64,000 nt of DNA from Ignatzschineria sp. (GCA_030150405.1 JASLFU010000016.1:1-64000); one strand, 5' to 3'. Positions 30,158-38,928 are shown, numbered from the stretch's first letter. Numbers and translations are program-made. Notes: generated by a model not told the origin, from the letters alone.

Positions 30158-31213
30158 ATGAGACCAAGTGCAGAAGAGCAGATAGAGTTTCTTAAAAATA
30201 TTCAATTAATTATTAACTCAGGCTCATTCACCTCTACCTATAAATTCGCTCTATTAATAAGCCTAGTAAACATTGCGATTGAGAGCCAAGTTACTGGGCG
30301 AGAAAGACTCGAAATTCATTATCGGGAGTTAGCCGAGCAATTTCTGTTTCTCTATTGGCAGCAAGCATTACCCTATTCTGAAGAGAGTGGGGAGCCGGTA
30401 ATTTTGCATCAAAATAATGGACCTCAAGCTGCGGTCATTAATCATGTACAGAGCCTGCAAATAGCTCACGGCACCCTCGCTCGAGCAAGGGCTTCGCAAG
30501 ATTGGCGCAGTATTGTGGGAAAAGTGGCGCAGATGATTAAGCGTTATCCAGCGCAATATCTACAAAATGTAGGAGGCGCCAGTTTAGAGTTTTTATATCA
30601 ATGGAGTAGCACCGGTATGACAATAACGCTTAAGCCCGGTGTTGCCTATATTTTGCGACAATTTAATGGCATTATTCGCCAATTAAGTGAACAAGCTTGG
30701 CTTGAGTTTGTGCGAGTGAATCGTCAAAACATTGAGCTTTTTGCAAATGAGCATGATCTCTATAACTTCATGTTTGCCACCGAAAGACAAGTATTGGGCA
30801 AGCTTGTACCAGTTTTAGAAGAGCTACAAAAAGGGCTCTGTTTCTACTGTAATAAGCGAGTAACGACAAGCGCGGCAGAGGTAGATCATTTTATCCCTTG
30901 GTCTTTATATAGCGTGGATACCGGGCATAACTTTGTGTTGGCAGATCGGGGATGTAACAGTAAAAAGAGTAATCATCTTGCAGAAGCTTCATTTTTAGAG
31001 AGCTGGCTAGAGAGAAATGAAGTGCATGACTCTGTGATTCAAACAGAATTTACTAAGATAGGATTTTTATGTAGTCGTGAGCGCTCAAATAGCATTGCGA
31101 AATGGGCTTATCAAAACGCAAAGGAAAATAATTTTTTAGTTTGGACTCCAATGGAGAAAGAGCTCGTTATCTTAAGGGATTTTGAGTATTTATTTGAAAA
31201 TAATCCCCTTTAA
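30158..31213 (+). CDS. HNH endonuclease domain protein
   Basis: The 351-residue protein has about 220 helical residues of unknown role (opening with TSTYKFALLISLVNIAIE), then an HNH nuclease domain. Visible are C228-x-x-C231, V-D243-H244-FIPW, the H-N258 pair and C266-N267 with H273, the zinc-bound type. About 80 helical residues follow. Start ATG 30158 has TAAGGA overlapping the methyltransferase stop. The gene looks more A+T-rich than flanking core genes. It could be a restriction or defence nuclease, but no third component such as a helicase is adjacent. Function is not established. Confidence 0.8.
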   Translation: MRPSAEEQIEFLKNIQLIINSGSFTSTYKFALLISLVNIAIESQVTGRERLEIHYRELAEQFLFLYWQQALPYSEESGEPVILHQNNGPQAAVINHVQSLQIAHGTLARARASQDWRSIVGKVAQMIKRYPAQYLQNVGGASLEFLYQWSSTGMTITLKPGVAYILRQFNGIIRQLSEQAWLEFVRVNRQNIELFANEHDLYNFMFATERQVLGKLVPVLEELQKGLCFYCNKRVTTSAAEVDHFIPWSLYSVDTGHNFVLADRGCNSKKSNHLAEASFLESWLERNEVHDSVIQTEFTKIGFLCSRERSNSIAKWAYQNAKENNFLVWTPMEKELVILRDFEYLFENNPL

Positions 31214-31230
31214 TCTTTAAGGAAAGTAGA

Positions 31231-31335
31231 ATGATTTTGAAATTCGTTAGATTAAATCAGCGGGCTTACACTTCCCGTTATTATGGAGCTTTAAGCATTC
31301 CAGATTTACAAAAGATCAAGATATTATGCGAGTAA
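31231..31335 (+). CDS. Candidate small protein, 34 residues
   Basis: A short frame starts at ATG 31231 behind TAAGGAAAG and ends at TAA 31333-31335, which overlaps the ribosome-binding site of dapB. The peptide has a hydrophobic and basic composition (MILKFVRLNQRAYTSRYYG at its start) and no run of one amino acid that would suggest classical attenuation. It could be a third gene of the methyltransferase-HNH unit, an upstream peptide coupled to dapB, or chance. I recognise no family. Confidence 0.35.
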   Translation: MILKFVRLNQRAYTSRYYGALSIPDLQKIKILCE

Positions 31336-31346
31336 AGGAGATCAGC

Positions 31347-32102
31347 ATGAAAAAGGTAGGCATTATCGGCAAAAGTGGCCGAATGGGGCAGGAGCTTACA
31401 AAAGTTTTTACAAATAAGCCCGGGTATGAAGTGGGGACTTCCTATAGTAAGGAGAGCGCCAAAGAGGTGACGTTAGATGCCGTTTTTAAAGAGAATGATA
31501 TTGTCGTGGATTTCTCTAACGCCGCATTAGTTGGGAAGATCTTAGAGGCGGGTATTAAAAATCCTAAGCCCCTTATTATTTGCACAACTGGCTGGGATCA
31601 AACAGCCTTAAAAGCGCAACTAGAAGAGTTTACGATAAAAGCTCCTTTAATTATCGCAACCAATACCAGCATCGGGGCGGCGGTACAGCGTTATGTTGTG
31701 CGTAAAGTGGCCGAAGTATTGGGGGAGGAGTTTGATATTGATCTTCATGAAAAGCATCACCGTTTTAAGGTCGATAGCCCTTCCGGTACGGCGGTGACGC
31801 TGGTGAATGATCTTCTTTTGGCGAAAAAAAATGCGCAAAATTTAGAATATGAGACCTATATTGTAGGTCAAGAGGCGCGTCCAGAGCGTAAAGTTGGTGT
31901 TTCTGTACAGCGCAGTGGCTCTATTGTGGGGGAGCATGAGGTCTCTTTTACAAGTTTAGAAGAGCAGATCACTATTAAACATACCGCTTTTGATCGTGCG
32001 CTCTTTGCAAAAGGGGCGGCAAAAGCGGTGGAGTGGCTGCTAGAGAAGAAGATCTCTCCCGGTAGCTACACAATGTTTGATCTATTGCAGCTTAAGGATT
32101 AG
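31347..32102 (+). CDS. dapB: 4-hydroxy-tetrahydrodipicolinate reductase
   Basis: NAD(P)H-dependent step of lysine and diaminopimelate synthesis. From ATG 31347, with AAAGGAGA upstream, the protein has 251 residues. It has the dinucleotide motif GKSGRMGQ near residues 7-14 and the active-site region DLHEKHHRFKVDSPSGTA with catalytic His and Lys. The longer frame from 31326 overlaps the upstream small frame and is not preferred. It is shorter than E. coli DapB (273), as in many other bacteria. Confidence 0.95.
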   Translation: MKKVGIIGKSGRMGQELTKVFTNKPGYEVGTSYSKESAKEVTLDAVFKENDIVVDFSNAALVGKILEAGIKNPKPLIICTTGWDQTALKAQLEEFTIKAPLIIATNTSIGAAVQRYVVRKVAEVLGEEFDIDLHEKHHRFKVDSPSGTAVTLVNDLLLAKKNAQNLEYETYIVGQEARPERKVGVSVQRSGSIVGEHEVSFTSLEEQITIKHTAFDRALFAKGAAKAVEWLLEKKISPGSYTMFDLLQLKD

Positions 32103-32138
32103 GAGTTGTAGAATCCTTAGCGGGCAGCGGAGGAGAAG

Positions 32139-32489
32139 ATGCAAAATCAATATTATCTTAATGGTAAGCCAGCAACCTTCTTACAAAAGCTTTTTGGGGC
32201 AATTGTAGGTTTAGGATCGCTTATCCTCTTTTTTATGTTTGGCGCTATAGCTTTAGTGATAGGGCTTGGCGTAGCTGTTGTTGGCGGAGCTCTCCTCTGG
32301 TGGCGTACCCGCAGTTTTCGCAAAGCGTTTCGGGAGCAGATGGCAAGGGCAGAAGCAGAGGCAAGAATGCAGAGCGATGCCATGCGCAATATCTATGGTG
32401 ATGCCTACAAGCCACAGAATGGCTCTTCTAATGGTGAAGCTAGAAGCCAGAAGGGTGAGCTTTTAGAGGGGGAGTTTAAAGAGCTTTAA
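32139..32489 (+). CDS. Small membrane protein of unknown function
   Basis: The 116-residue protein has one long hydrophobic stretch at about residues 24-54 (probably two packed helices), then a charged, Ala- and Arg-rich cytoplasmic-looking tail. GGAGGAGAAG before ATG 32139 is a strong ribosome-binding site. It lies 36 nt after dapB and is probably in the same transcript, ahead of a terminator. I recognise no named family or motif. Confidence 0.75.
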   Translation: MQNQYYLNGKPATFLQKLFGAIVGLGSLILFFMFGAIALVIGLGVAVVGGALLWWRTRSFRKAFREQMARAEAEARMQSDAMRNIYGDAYKPQNGSSNGEARSQKGELLEGEFKEL

Positions 32490-32850
32490 GCGTAATATCG
32501 ATCCCTTAATGATTTAAACTTAGCCACAAATCTTTACAAGAAAGCTCCTTTTAGGAGCTTTTACTATTTTTATGACAATCATTGAAAAAATAACACTAAA
32601 AACAAGAGATTAAAGTTCAAAAAAGTTGCAAAAAAAGGAAAACTGATTAATATTGTGGCAGTTAAATTTTGAGGCTTGGGTTTACGCTAGGTTTTGTGAG
32701 GTAAAAATTGTGAATTCTTGCTTAACCAGCCCCAGGAAAAGGGGTTCACTATAGCGAAAGAGGCCTCAAAATAGCTTGACAAGAATCGGGTTTTAGAAGA
32801 GATTATCTCATTGACTATCTTGGATAGAACTTCAGACAAAGGAAACTTTT
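32490..32850 (+). promoter_or_regulatory. dksA upstream region (361 bp without a gene)
   Basis: It begins with a hairpin terminator at about 32540-32570 (AAAGCTCCT/AGGAGCTTT arms, followed by TTTACTATTTTT). Two possible promoters follow: TTGCAA (32626-32631) with TAATAT (32648-32653), spacer 16; and TTGACA (32776-32781) with GATTAT (32801-32806), spacer 19, the latter close to dksA. No open frame in it looks real. Confidence 0.5.
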
Positions 32851-33273
32851 ATGAAAATTCAACAGTTTGGCAATTTTACACCCTATACTCCAGAAGAGAA
32901 TGAGGAGTATATGAATGAGAAACAGCGTGAGCACTTTAAAAATATTTTAGAGGGCTGGCGTGCTGCTTTAATGCGTGAGAGTGAAAAAACTGTCAACAAC
33001 ATGCAAGATGAGGCCTTAAATCTCCCTGATCCTAATGATCGGGCAACTCAAGAAGAGGGCTTCTCTTTAGAGCTTCGCACCCGTGACCGTGAGCGTAAGC
33101 TTCTTGCGAAAATTGAAAAGACCCTTCGTCGTTTAGGTTTAGATGATTATGGTTATTGTGATACCTGCGGGATTGAGATCGGCATCCGCCGTTTAGAGGC
33201 TCGTCCTACCGCTGAGCTCTGTATCGACTGTAAAGAGGTAGAAGAGCAGAAAGAGAAGGCACGGGTAAATTAA
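32851..33273 (+). CDS. dksA: RNA polymerase-binding transcription factor DksA
   Basis: Secondary-channel factor that works with ppGpp to repress rRNA and ribosomal protein promoters. The 140-residue protein has the coiled-coil tip motif DPNDRA (60-65) with both aspartates and the alanine, and a full four-cysteine zinc finger (C103, C106, C124, C127). Homology to E. coli DksA is obvious over LELRTRDRERKLL and GIRRLEARPTAELCIDC. ATG 32851 is preceded by AAAGGAAAC. Confidence 0.97.
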   Translation: MKIQQFGNFTPYTPEENEEYMNEKQREHFKNILEGWRAALMRESEKTVNNMQDEALNLPDPNDRATQEEGFSLELRTRDRERKLLAKIEKTLRRLGLDDYGYCDTCGIEIGIRRLEARPTAELCIDCKEVEEQKEKARVN

Positions 33274-33456
33274 ATTTTAAACCCTAAATAAACTCTAAAT
33301 CTCTAAAAGATAAAATGAAGTTTTTATAGATAGAGAAACGCACAAAAAGTTATAAAAAGGAAAGAGATTCACCATAAAAAGAGGGATGTTTATAAAGAGG
33401 TTGCCAACGCTTAAGTCTTGCAACTTATAGTGGGCTCTTTTTGAGCACAAAGTTCG

Positions 33457-33485
33457 TTGACAGAAAGAGGGGCATTCAGTATTAT
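33457..33485 (+). promoter_or_regulatory. Promoter of the tRNA-Ala/tRNA-Glu unit
   Basis: TTGACA (33457-33462), an exact 17-nt spacer and TATTAT (33480-33485) lie just before tRNA-Ala, an almost perfect sigma-70 promoter. Confidence 0.85.
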
Positions 33486-33506
33486 AAACATCCTCAGACA
33501 AGGTCT

Positions 33507-33582
<76 letters not shown>

Positions 33583-33591
33583 AATTCATTT

Positions 33592-33667
33592 GTCCCTATC
33601 GTCTAGAGGCCTAGGACACCGCCCTTTCACGGCGGCAACCGGGGTTCGAATCCCCGTAGGGACGCCA
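33592..33667 (+). tRNA. tRNA-Glu (anticodon TTC)
   Basis: A 76-nt cloverleaf with encoded CCA; acceptor arms GTCCCTA/TAGGGAC, anticodon stem CCGCC/GGCGG around CTTTCAC giving TTC, and T arm GGTTCGAATCC. Confidence 0.97.
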
Positions 33668-33673
33668 AGTTTT

Positions 33674-33702
33674 AAAGCCTGCACAAGTTGCAGGCTTTTT
33701 TT
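33674..33702 (+). terminator. Terminator of the tRNA-Ala/tRNA-Glu unit
   Basis: AAAGCCTGCA (33674-33683) and TGCAGGCTTT (33689-33698) form a 10-bp stem followed by T's. Confidence 0.92.
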
Positions 33703-33928
33703 ATCCCTAAAGTTAGGGGTAGGCCTTTATAAAAAGAGAATAGGTAAGCAGAGAATAGGGGCAAATAGAGAGCTTTTAAAAATTAGCTCCACAGCCTGAA
33801 AAGCGGGAGAAAATCCCCCATAATGGTTAAGCCGACTCTTTAAAGATAAAACCGCCGGTTCGTAGAGAGTATGGTAAAATCAGAGCTAAATTTAGAAAGT
33901 ATTTAGCGGCTTTAAGTAGGGAGGGGAG

Positions 33929-34486
33929 ATGGCGATAAAATTCGATAGAGTTGGGAAGCAGGCCTTTCCGTCCGCTCTTTTACTACTTCTATTAGCGCTC
34001 ATCGCTTTGGGCTCGATTGCAGTAGCGCTCTTCTATTTTGAAAACTATCTCCTGCTTGAGCCTTGTCCCTACTGTATGTTGCAGCGGGGGATTATTCTGC
34101 TTTTAGCTTTACTATTGTTGGTAAATAGTCTGCTGCTATGGGGGGATCGTGGGGCGTTTGCCGCTCGACTCTTTCCGCTACTGATTACAATCGTGGTAGG
34201 ATTTGGCCTTTTTGTCTCCGGTAAGCATAGTTGGTTACAGCTAAAGCCCGGGCCTAATTTAGGTTATTGCGAGCAGACAACATTGGCAATTACAGAGGTT
34301 TTTGATTATCAGATTATTAAGGATCTGCTCTCAGTGGAGGGGGATTGCAGCGTGATCGATTGGAGCTTTCTAGGGCTCTCGATTCCGATGTGGACCTTTC
34401 TTCTCTTTCTCTTTTTAGGTGTGGCGGGGATCTATGCTAACTGGCAGAAACTCCACGCACTTAAGAGAATAGAGCGGCTCTGGTAA
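33929..34486 (+). CDS. dsbB: Disulfide bond formation protein B
   Basis: Inner-membrane quinone reductase that re-oxidises DsbA. The 185-residue protein has four membrane helices. The first periplasmic loop carries the redox pair C46-P-Y-C49 and the second loop carries C114 and C140, matching the two DsbB cysteine pairs. Conserved Arg after the first pair (LQRG) is present. GGAGGGGAG precedes ATG 33929. DsbA is not in the window. Confidence 0.93.
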   Translation: MAIKFDRVGKQAFPSALLLLLLALIALGSIAVALFYFENYLLLEPCPYCMLQRGIILLLALLLLVNSLLLWGDRGAFAARLFPLLITIVVGFGLFVSGKHSWLQLKPGPNLGYCEQTTLAITEVFDYQIIKDLLSVEGDCSVIDWSFLGLSIPMWTFLLFLFLGVAGIYANWQKLHALKRIERLW

Positions 34487-34558
34487 GCGTAAGCTTGGTG
34501 AATGATCAAGAGATATTAAATGTATGATTTAAGGGTTTAGAGGTAAAGGGAGAGCAGT

Positions 34559-35350
34559 GTGCAAGAAGAAATATTACGCTTAGAGAAGATTAATCTAAGC
34601 TTTGGTGCGCGCAGGATCTTTAAAGATCTCTCAATTTCGATCCCCCGTGGAAAGATTACCGCGGTGATGGGGCCATCGGGAAGCGGTAAAACAACACTCT
34701 TAAAAACGATGTGTGGCCAAGTGACGCCCCAAACAGGCTTAGTCCGTTTAATGGGGGAGGACCTCTCTAAAGTCTCTAGTGCAAAACTTTATGAGTTGCG
34801 GACGAAGATGGGGGTTCTTTTCCAATCGGGCGCACTTTTTACGGATATGTCGGTGTTTGATAATGTCGCCTTCTCATTGCGTGAGCATACAGATTTAAAC
34901 GAATCCCTTATCGAAACCTTAGTATTGCTGAAGCTTGAGGCGGTAGGCTTACGAGCACTAAAAGATTATATGCCCAATCAACTTTCTGGCGGACAGGCAA
35001 GAAGAGCCGCTTTAGCACGGGCGATTGCACTCGATCCGCAGCTGCTCTTTTATGATGAGCCCTTTACTGGGCAAGACCCTATTTCGATGGGTGTTTTAAT
35101 CCGCCTTATTAAAAATCTGAACGATGCGTTGAACATTACCTCTATTGTAATCTCGCACGATGTCGAAGAGGTGATGTCTATTGCGGATAATGTCTGTATT
35201 TTAGGGGAGGGGCGTATTATCACCCATGGTACTCCCGATGAGATTCGCAACACTACAGATCCTTGGGTAAAACAATTTATTCAAGGGCATGCCGATGGGC
35301 CGGTCCCCTTCCATATTCCCGGAAAGCCATTAAAGGAGACACTATTTTGA
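34559..35350 (+). CDS. mlaF: Phospholipid transport ATP-binding protein MlaF
   Basis: ATPase of the Mla system, which moves phospholipids between inner and outer membranes. The 263-residue ABC domain has Walker A GPSGSGKTT (38-46), the Q-loop FQSGALF typical of MlaF/MkL proteins, signature LSGGQ near 143, and Walker B LLFYDEPF. It starts at GTG 34559 with GGGAG 6 nt before. Its stop overlaps the mlaE start. Confidence 0.94.
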   Translation: MQEEILRLEKINLSFGARRIFKDLSISIPRGKITAVMGPSGSGKTTLLKTMCGQVTPQTGLVRLMGEDLSKVSSAKLYELRTKMGVLFQSGALFTDMSVFDNVAFSLREHTDLNESLIETLVLLKLEAVGLRALKDYMPNQLSGGQARRAALARAIALDPQLLFYDEPFTGQDPISMGVLIRLIKNLNDALNITSIVISHDVEEVMSIADNVCILGEGRIITHGTPDEIRNTTDPWVKQFIQGHADGPVPFHIPGKPLKETLF

Positions 35351-36126
35351 GTAATGTGATCGAATCAACAGGCCGACGTACGCGGGAGATGATCGCTGTT
35401 TTAGGCAGTAGTACCCGCCTTTTAGGTCAGATTTTGGCCAATTCTTGGTACCTATTTAAAAAGCCCTTTCTCTTTACACGGCAGATCTATCAGCTGGGTA
35501 TCTTATCGTTGCCGATTATTCTGCTTTCAGGCCTTTTTGTGGGGATGGTGCTCTGCTTTCAGGCATTTGTAAACCTAATTAATTTTGGTGCTGAAGCCTC
35601 AGTCGGGACGATTGTCGCGTTAGCGCTCTTTAGAGAACTTGGCTCGGTATTAACGGGGCTACTCTATACCGGGCGGGCAAGCTCCTCCTTAACTGCAGAG
35701 ATTGGCCTAATGCGGGCTACCGAGCAGTGGGCAAGTTACGAATTAATGGCGATTAACCCAATTCAATATATTTTAACGCCCCGTTTCTGGGCGGGCGTGG
35801 TGGCGGTTCCTGTATTGGCACTTCTATTTAGTACAATAGGGATTTTAGGGGGCTACGGCGTTGCAACCATCTCTTTAGGGGTGGATGGAGGCGCTTACTG
35901 GTCGCAGATGAAATCTGGCGTTAATTTAGGAACAGATATCGGGCTGGGTGTAGTTTTAAAAAGTCTGGTATTCGGTATAATAAGCAACCTTGTCGCGCTC
36001 TATGTGGGCCTTAATGGTCGAGCCACGGCAAGCGGCATTGCCCGCTCAACAACAAGCACCGTAGTGATTGCTTCGTTACTTATTTTAGTTGCGGACTTTA
36101 TCCTTACGGCCTTGATGTTTGGGTAG
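35347..36126 (+). CDS. mlaE: Phospholipid transport permease MlaE
   Basis: Permease partner of MlaF. From a TTG start at 35347 it has 259 residues, equal to E. coli MlaE (260). Conserved pieces are GMVLCFQAFVNL, RELGSVLTGLLYTGRAS and EIGLMRATEQ. AAAGGAGAC (35332-35340) is spaced ideally for TTG 35347, which overlaps the mlaF stop (TTGA). The frame opens further upstream inside mlaF, and GTG 35356 would be too far from the ribosome-binding site. mlaD, mlaC and mlaB do not follow; dnaA does. Confidence 0.92.
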   Translation: MSNVIESTGRRTREMIAVLGSSTRLLGQILANSWYLFKKPFLFTRQIYQLGILSLPIILLSGLFVGMVLCFQAFVNLINFGAEASVGTIVALALFRELGSVLTGLLYTGRASSSLTAEIGLMRATEQWASYELMAINPIQYILTPRFWAGVVAVPVLALLFSTIGILGGYGVATISLGVDGGAYWSQMKSGVNLGTDIGLGVVLKSLVFGIISNLVALYVGLNGRATASGIARSTTSTVVIASLLILVADFILTALMFG

Positions 36127-36220
36127 TCCTTATTTGCGCTATACGCACTATCGGGAGCGAGCCCGAGCCCAATCTCGCAACCACCGTTTTGTCAACGTTT
36201 TAGATTAGAGCCTTACATTT

Positions 36221-37585
36221 ATGATTGAATTTAGTTGGGATAATTGCCTAGAATTTCTTGCGGAGCGCCTGTCTGAAGATGAATTCAGCATGTGGATTTC
36301 ACCGCTTGAAGTTGTTTATAAGGCAGATCACGTCATGATTCTCGCACCAAATGAGATTGTACTTCGTGGTGTCCAAACTAAATTTAAAGCGCTGTTAGAG
36401 GCCTCCATTATTGGGGAAAATGGTGGCGATATTGAGATCCGTTACGGTCTTGGTACAGAGTCCGACTATGAGGATCATCAGGTAAAAAAGAGAACCCGCC
36501 GCACCAGCCGCAAAACGGGAAAGTCACGGGCTGTCACTAAAGATTCTATTCGTGAGCAATCGATCGAAACGAGTAATCTCAATAAAGATTTTAATTTCGA
36601 TAATTTTGTGGAAGGGAAGTCTAACCAATTTGCATTAGCGGCCTGTGCGCAAGTCTCTAAAAATCCAGGAACATCGCATAACCCTCTCTTTATCTATGGG
36701 AATACCGGGCTAGGGAAGACGCACTTAATGCATGCCGTAGGGAATGCGATTAAAGAGCAATATCCCGATGCACGGCTGATCTATCAACATTGTGATGGCT
36801 TTATTGAGGATATTGTTCGCTCTATGCGAAACAACACCATTAATGAGTTGCGCCACTTCTATCGTACTCTCGATGCGCTTTTAATCGATGATATCCAGCT
36901 CCTTTCGGGGAAGGGGGGCTCGCAAGAGGTCTTCTTCCACACCTTTAATACCCTGCTTGATGGGGGGCATCAGGTGATTTTAACGTGTGACCGTTATCCA
37001 AAAGAGCTTGAAGCGATGGAAGAGCGTTTAAAATCTCGCTTTGCTTCCGGTTTAACGGTCGATATCCGTCCCCCTGATTTTGAGCACCGTGTGGCTATTT
37101 TAGAGCAGAAGGCGGATGCTTGGGGCATTGAGCTACCGAAAGATACGAAATTCTTTATTGGAGAGACGGTTCGGGCGAATGTGCGTGAATTAGAGGGAGC
37201 GCTAAAGCAGGTGAATGCTATGGCTTCCTTTAAAGGTGTGCCACTTTCATTAGAGGTTGCGCAAGAGGCGCTTCGCCATCTTATGGAGATTCAAGATCGG
37301 CAGATCACACTGGCGAATATTCAACGCACAGTGGCCAGCTATTTCGATCTTGAGGTGAGTGATCTTACCGGCAAATCTCGTAAGGCGAATATTGTGCGCC
37401 CCCGTCAATTAGCGATGTATATCTCCCGGGAGCTTACAGAGCATAGTCTTCCAGAGATTGGGCGGGAATTTAGCCGCGACCATTCAACGGTTATGCATGC
37501 CCATCGTAAAATGGAAGAGGAGCTCGATACCAATATTCGCCTTAAGCGAGATTTTGAGGCCATTAAAGCCTCTCTGTTGGTGTAA
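36221..37585 (+). CDS. dnaA: Chromosomal replication initiator DnaA
   Basis: AAA+ initiator that opens oriC. The 454-residue protein has N-terminal domain I (residues 1-80), a short basic linker, the AAA+ domain with Walker A GNTGLGKTHL near 160 and Walker B LLIDDIQLL, and the C-terminal helix-turn-helix domain with RDHSTVMHAHRKM. The length is normal. It is not followed by dnaN-recF-gyrB and has no TTATCCACA-type box cluster in its 94-bp upstream gap; the next gene is convergent yraN. Confidence 0.97.
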   Translation: MIEFSWDNCLEFLAERLSEDEFSMWISPLEVVYKADHVMILAPNEIVLRGVQTKFKALLEASIIGENGGDIEIRYGLGTESDYEDHQVKKRTRRTSRKTGKSRAVTKDSIREQSIETSNLNKDFNFDNFVEGKSNQFALAACAQVSKNPGTSHNPLFIYGNTGLGKTHLMHAVGNAIKEQYPDARLIYQHCDGFIEDIVRSMRNNTINELRHFYRTLDALLIDDIQLLSGKGGSQEVFFHTFNTLLDGGHQVILTCDRYPKELEAMEERLKSRFASGLTVDIRPPDFEHRVAILEQKADAWGIELPKDTKFFIGETVRANVRELEGALKQVNAMASFKGVPLSLEVAQEALRHLMEIQDRQITLANIQRTVASYFDLEVSDLTGKSRKANIVRPRQLAMYISRELTEHSLPEIGREFSRDHSTVMHAHRKMEEELDTNIRLKRDFEAIKASLLV

Positions 37586-37640
37586 GGTTTTAGAGTTTCT
37601 AGAGCTTCTATTTCAAGAAAGATCTCATATCCCATACCAT

Positions 37641-37675
37641 AACGCCTAAGGTCACAGTGCCTTAGGCGTTTTTAT
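37641..37675 (+). terminator. Terminator between dnaA and yraN (bidirectional)
   Basis: AACGCCTAAGG (37641-37651) and CCTTAGGCGTT (37660-37670) form an 11-bp stem followed by T5. Confidence 0.88.
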
Positions 37676-37682
37676 TAGGGGT

Positions 37683-38030
37683 TTAAAAAGCATTTTTTAC
37701 CCATTCGATTTTGGGATCTGTATAGCCTGTAATCCCAATGACATCGATGCGTAAAGGGGCATCGGTGGGGCTTTTTTGTAGATATTCCTCCACTGTTTTT
37801 AAAAAGCGCGCTTGCTTTTGTGGAGTGACCGATTCTAGCGGAGAGCCAAATTGCGCAGATTTGCGAAATTTAACCTCGATAAAGAGAAGCGTCTCCCCCT
37901 CTTTGCCGATAAGATCGATCTCCCCAAAGCGGGAGTGAACATTACGGGCGATAATCTCTATCCCCTGTTGCTCTAAAAAGGCTTCTGCCAATTGCTCTCC
38001 TCGAGCACCAATCGCAATGGAATCGACCAT
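37683..38030 (-). CDS. yraN: UPF0102 family nuclease-fold protein YraN
   Basis: The 115-residue protein belongs to the YraN/UPF0102 group, a restriction-endonuclease-like fold of unclear role. It has GARGEQLAEAFLEQQG at the start and the nuclease-like core SRFGEIDLI with EVKFRKSAQFG. In E. coli yraN lies beside rsmI, as here, but in this window the two are divergent with 52 bp between them. Confidence 0.92.
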   Translation of the reverse strand: MVDSIAIGARGEQLAEAFLEQQGIEIIARNVHSRFGEIDLIGKEGETLLFIEVKFRKSAQFGSPLESVTPQKQARFLKTVEEYLQKSPTDAPLRIDVIGITGYTDPKIEWVKNAF

Positions 38031-38082
38031 TTTTTTCCTCTGCTTGCTATAATCTTCTTTTAGAGTAAACCAGAGCGATTTT

Positions 38083-38928
38083 ATGTCAACTTGCTACATC
38101 GTTGCGACGCCGATCGGGAATCTTGATGATCTCTCCTCCCGCGCAATTCAGACTTTACAGAATGTTTCTCGCGTTTTTGCGGAGGATACTCGTGTCTCGA
38201 GCCGATTATTTGCCCATTTTGGCATTCATACGCCATTAACCTCTTTGCATGAGCATAATGAGTATGGGCGTATTGAGCAGCTCGCTTCGCTCTTAAGTGA
38301 GGGGCAATCGGTGGCGATCATCTCCGATGCTGGAACGCCGCTCATTTCAGATCCGGGTTACCCGGTGGTGGTGGCTTTACGAGAGCGGGGCTTTAAGGTT
38401 ATTCCTATTCCTGGGCCAAGTGCGCTCATTACAGCGCTCTCTGTGGCAGGAATCCCGACCGATCGATTCGCTTTTGAGGGGTTTCTGCCAGCAAAATCAG
38501 GGCAGCGACGAGCAACACTCACAGAACTGATTTTTGAAGAGCGTACGCTTATCTTTTATGAATCGAGCCATAGGATTGTGGCGATGCTCGAAGATTTAGC
38601 AGAGCTTTTTGGTGAAGAGCGAACTGCTTTTGTCGGCCGGGAGATGACAAAGCGGTTTGAAGATTATCGTACAGCGACTTTAGGGGAGTTGCGGAACCAC
38701 TATCGCAAGGAGAGCGGAGAGGTTCGTGGAGAATTTGTCGTAGTGACAAAGGGGGCTGATCGTAAGCTTGCAGAAAAGGGGGTAGATGGAGAGCAATTGC
38801 TCGCTATTCTACTAGCAGAAGGACTCCCCTTAAAGCAGATCAGCACCGTGGCTCATAAAATTTTAGGGCAGCCTAAAAATGAGCTCTATCAACAACTATT
38901 AACCATGAGAGAAAAGGATTTATCATGA
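38083..38928 (+). CDS. rsmI: 16S rRNA (cytidine(1402)-2'-O)-methyltransferase
   Basis: SAM-dependent methylase of 16S rRNA C1402 with a tetrapyrrole-methylase fold. The 281-residue product has the N-terminal VATPIGNLDDLSSRA, AEDTRVSSRLFAHFGI, ISDAGTPLISDPGY and the glycine-rich PGPSALITALSVAG. Its stop overlaps the start of the next gene (ATGA), so the MFS protein is translationally coupled. Confidence 0.95.
   Translation: MSTCYIVATPIGNLDDLSSRAIQTLQNVSRVFAEDTRVSSRLFAHFGIHTPLTSLHEHNEYGRIEQLASLLSEGQSVAIISDAGTPLISDPGYPVVVALRERGFKVIPIPGPSALITALSVAGIPTDRFAFEGFLPAKSGQRRATLTELIFEERTLIFYESSHRIVAMLEDLAELFGEERTAFVGREMTKRFEDYRTATLGELRNHYRKESGEVRGEFVVVTKGADRKLAEKGVDGEQLLAILLAEGLPLKQISTVAHKILGQPKNELYQQLLTMREKDLS

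Noticed and set aside
29372..31346. Integrated island with a tRNA-derived attachment repeat at the methyltransferase-HNH pair
   Set aside because: I looked for a copy of the tRNA-Ser 3' end (CCCTCCTTTTCCGCCA) before dapB and found none, and there is no integrase.
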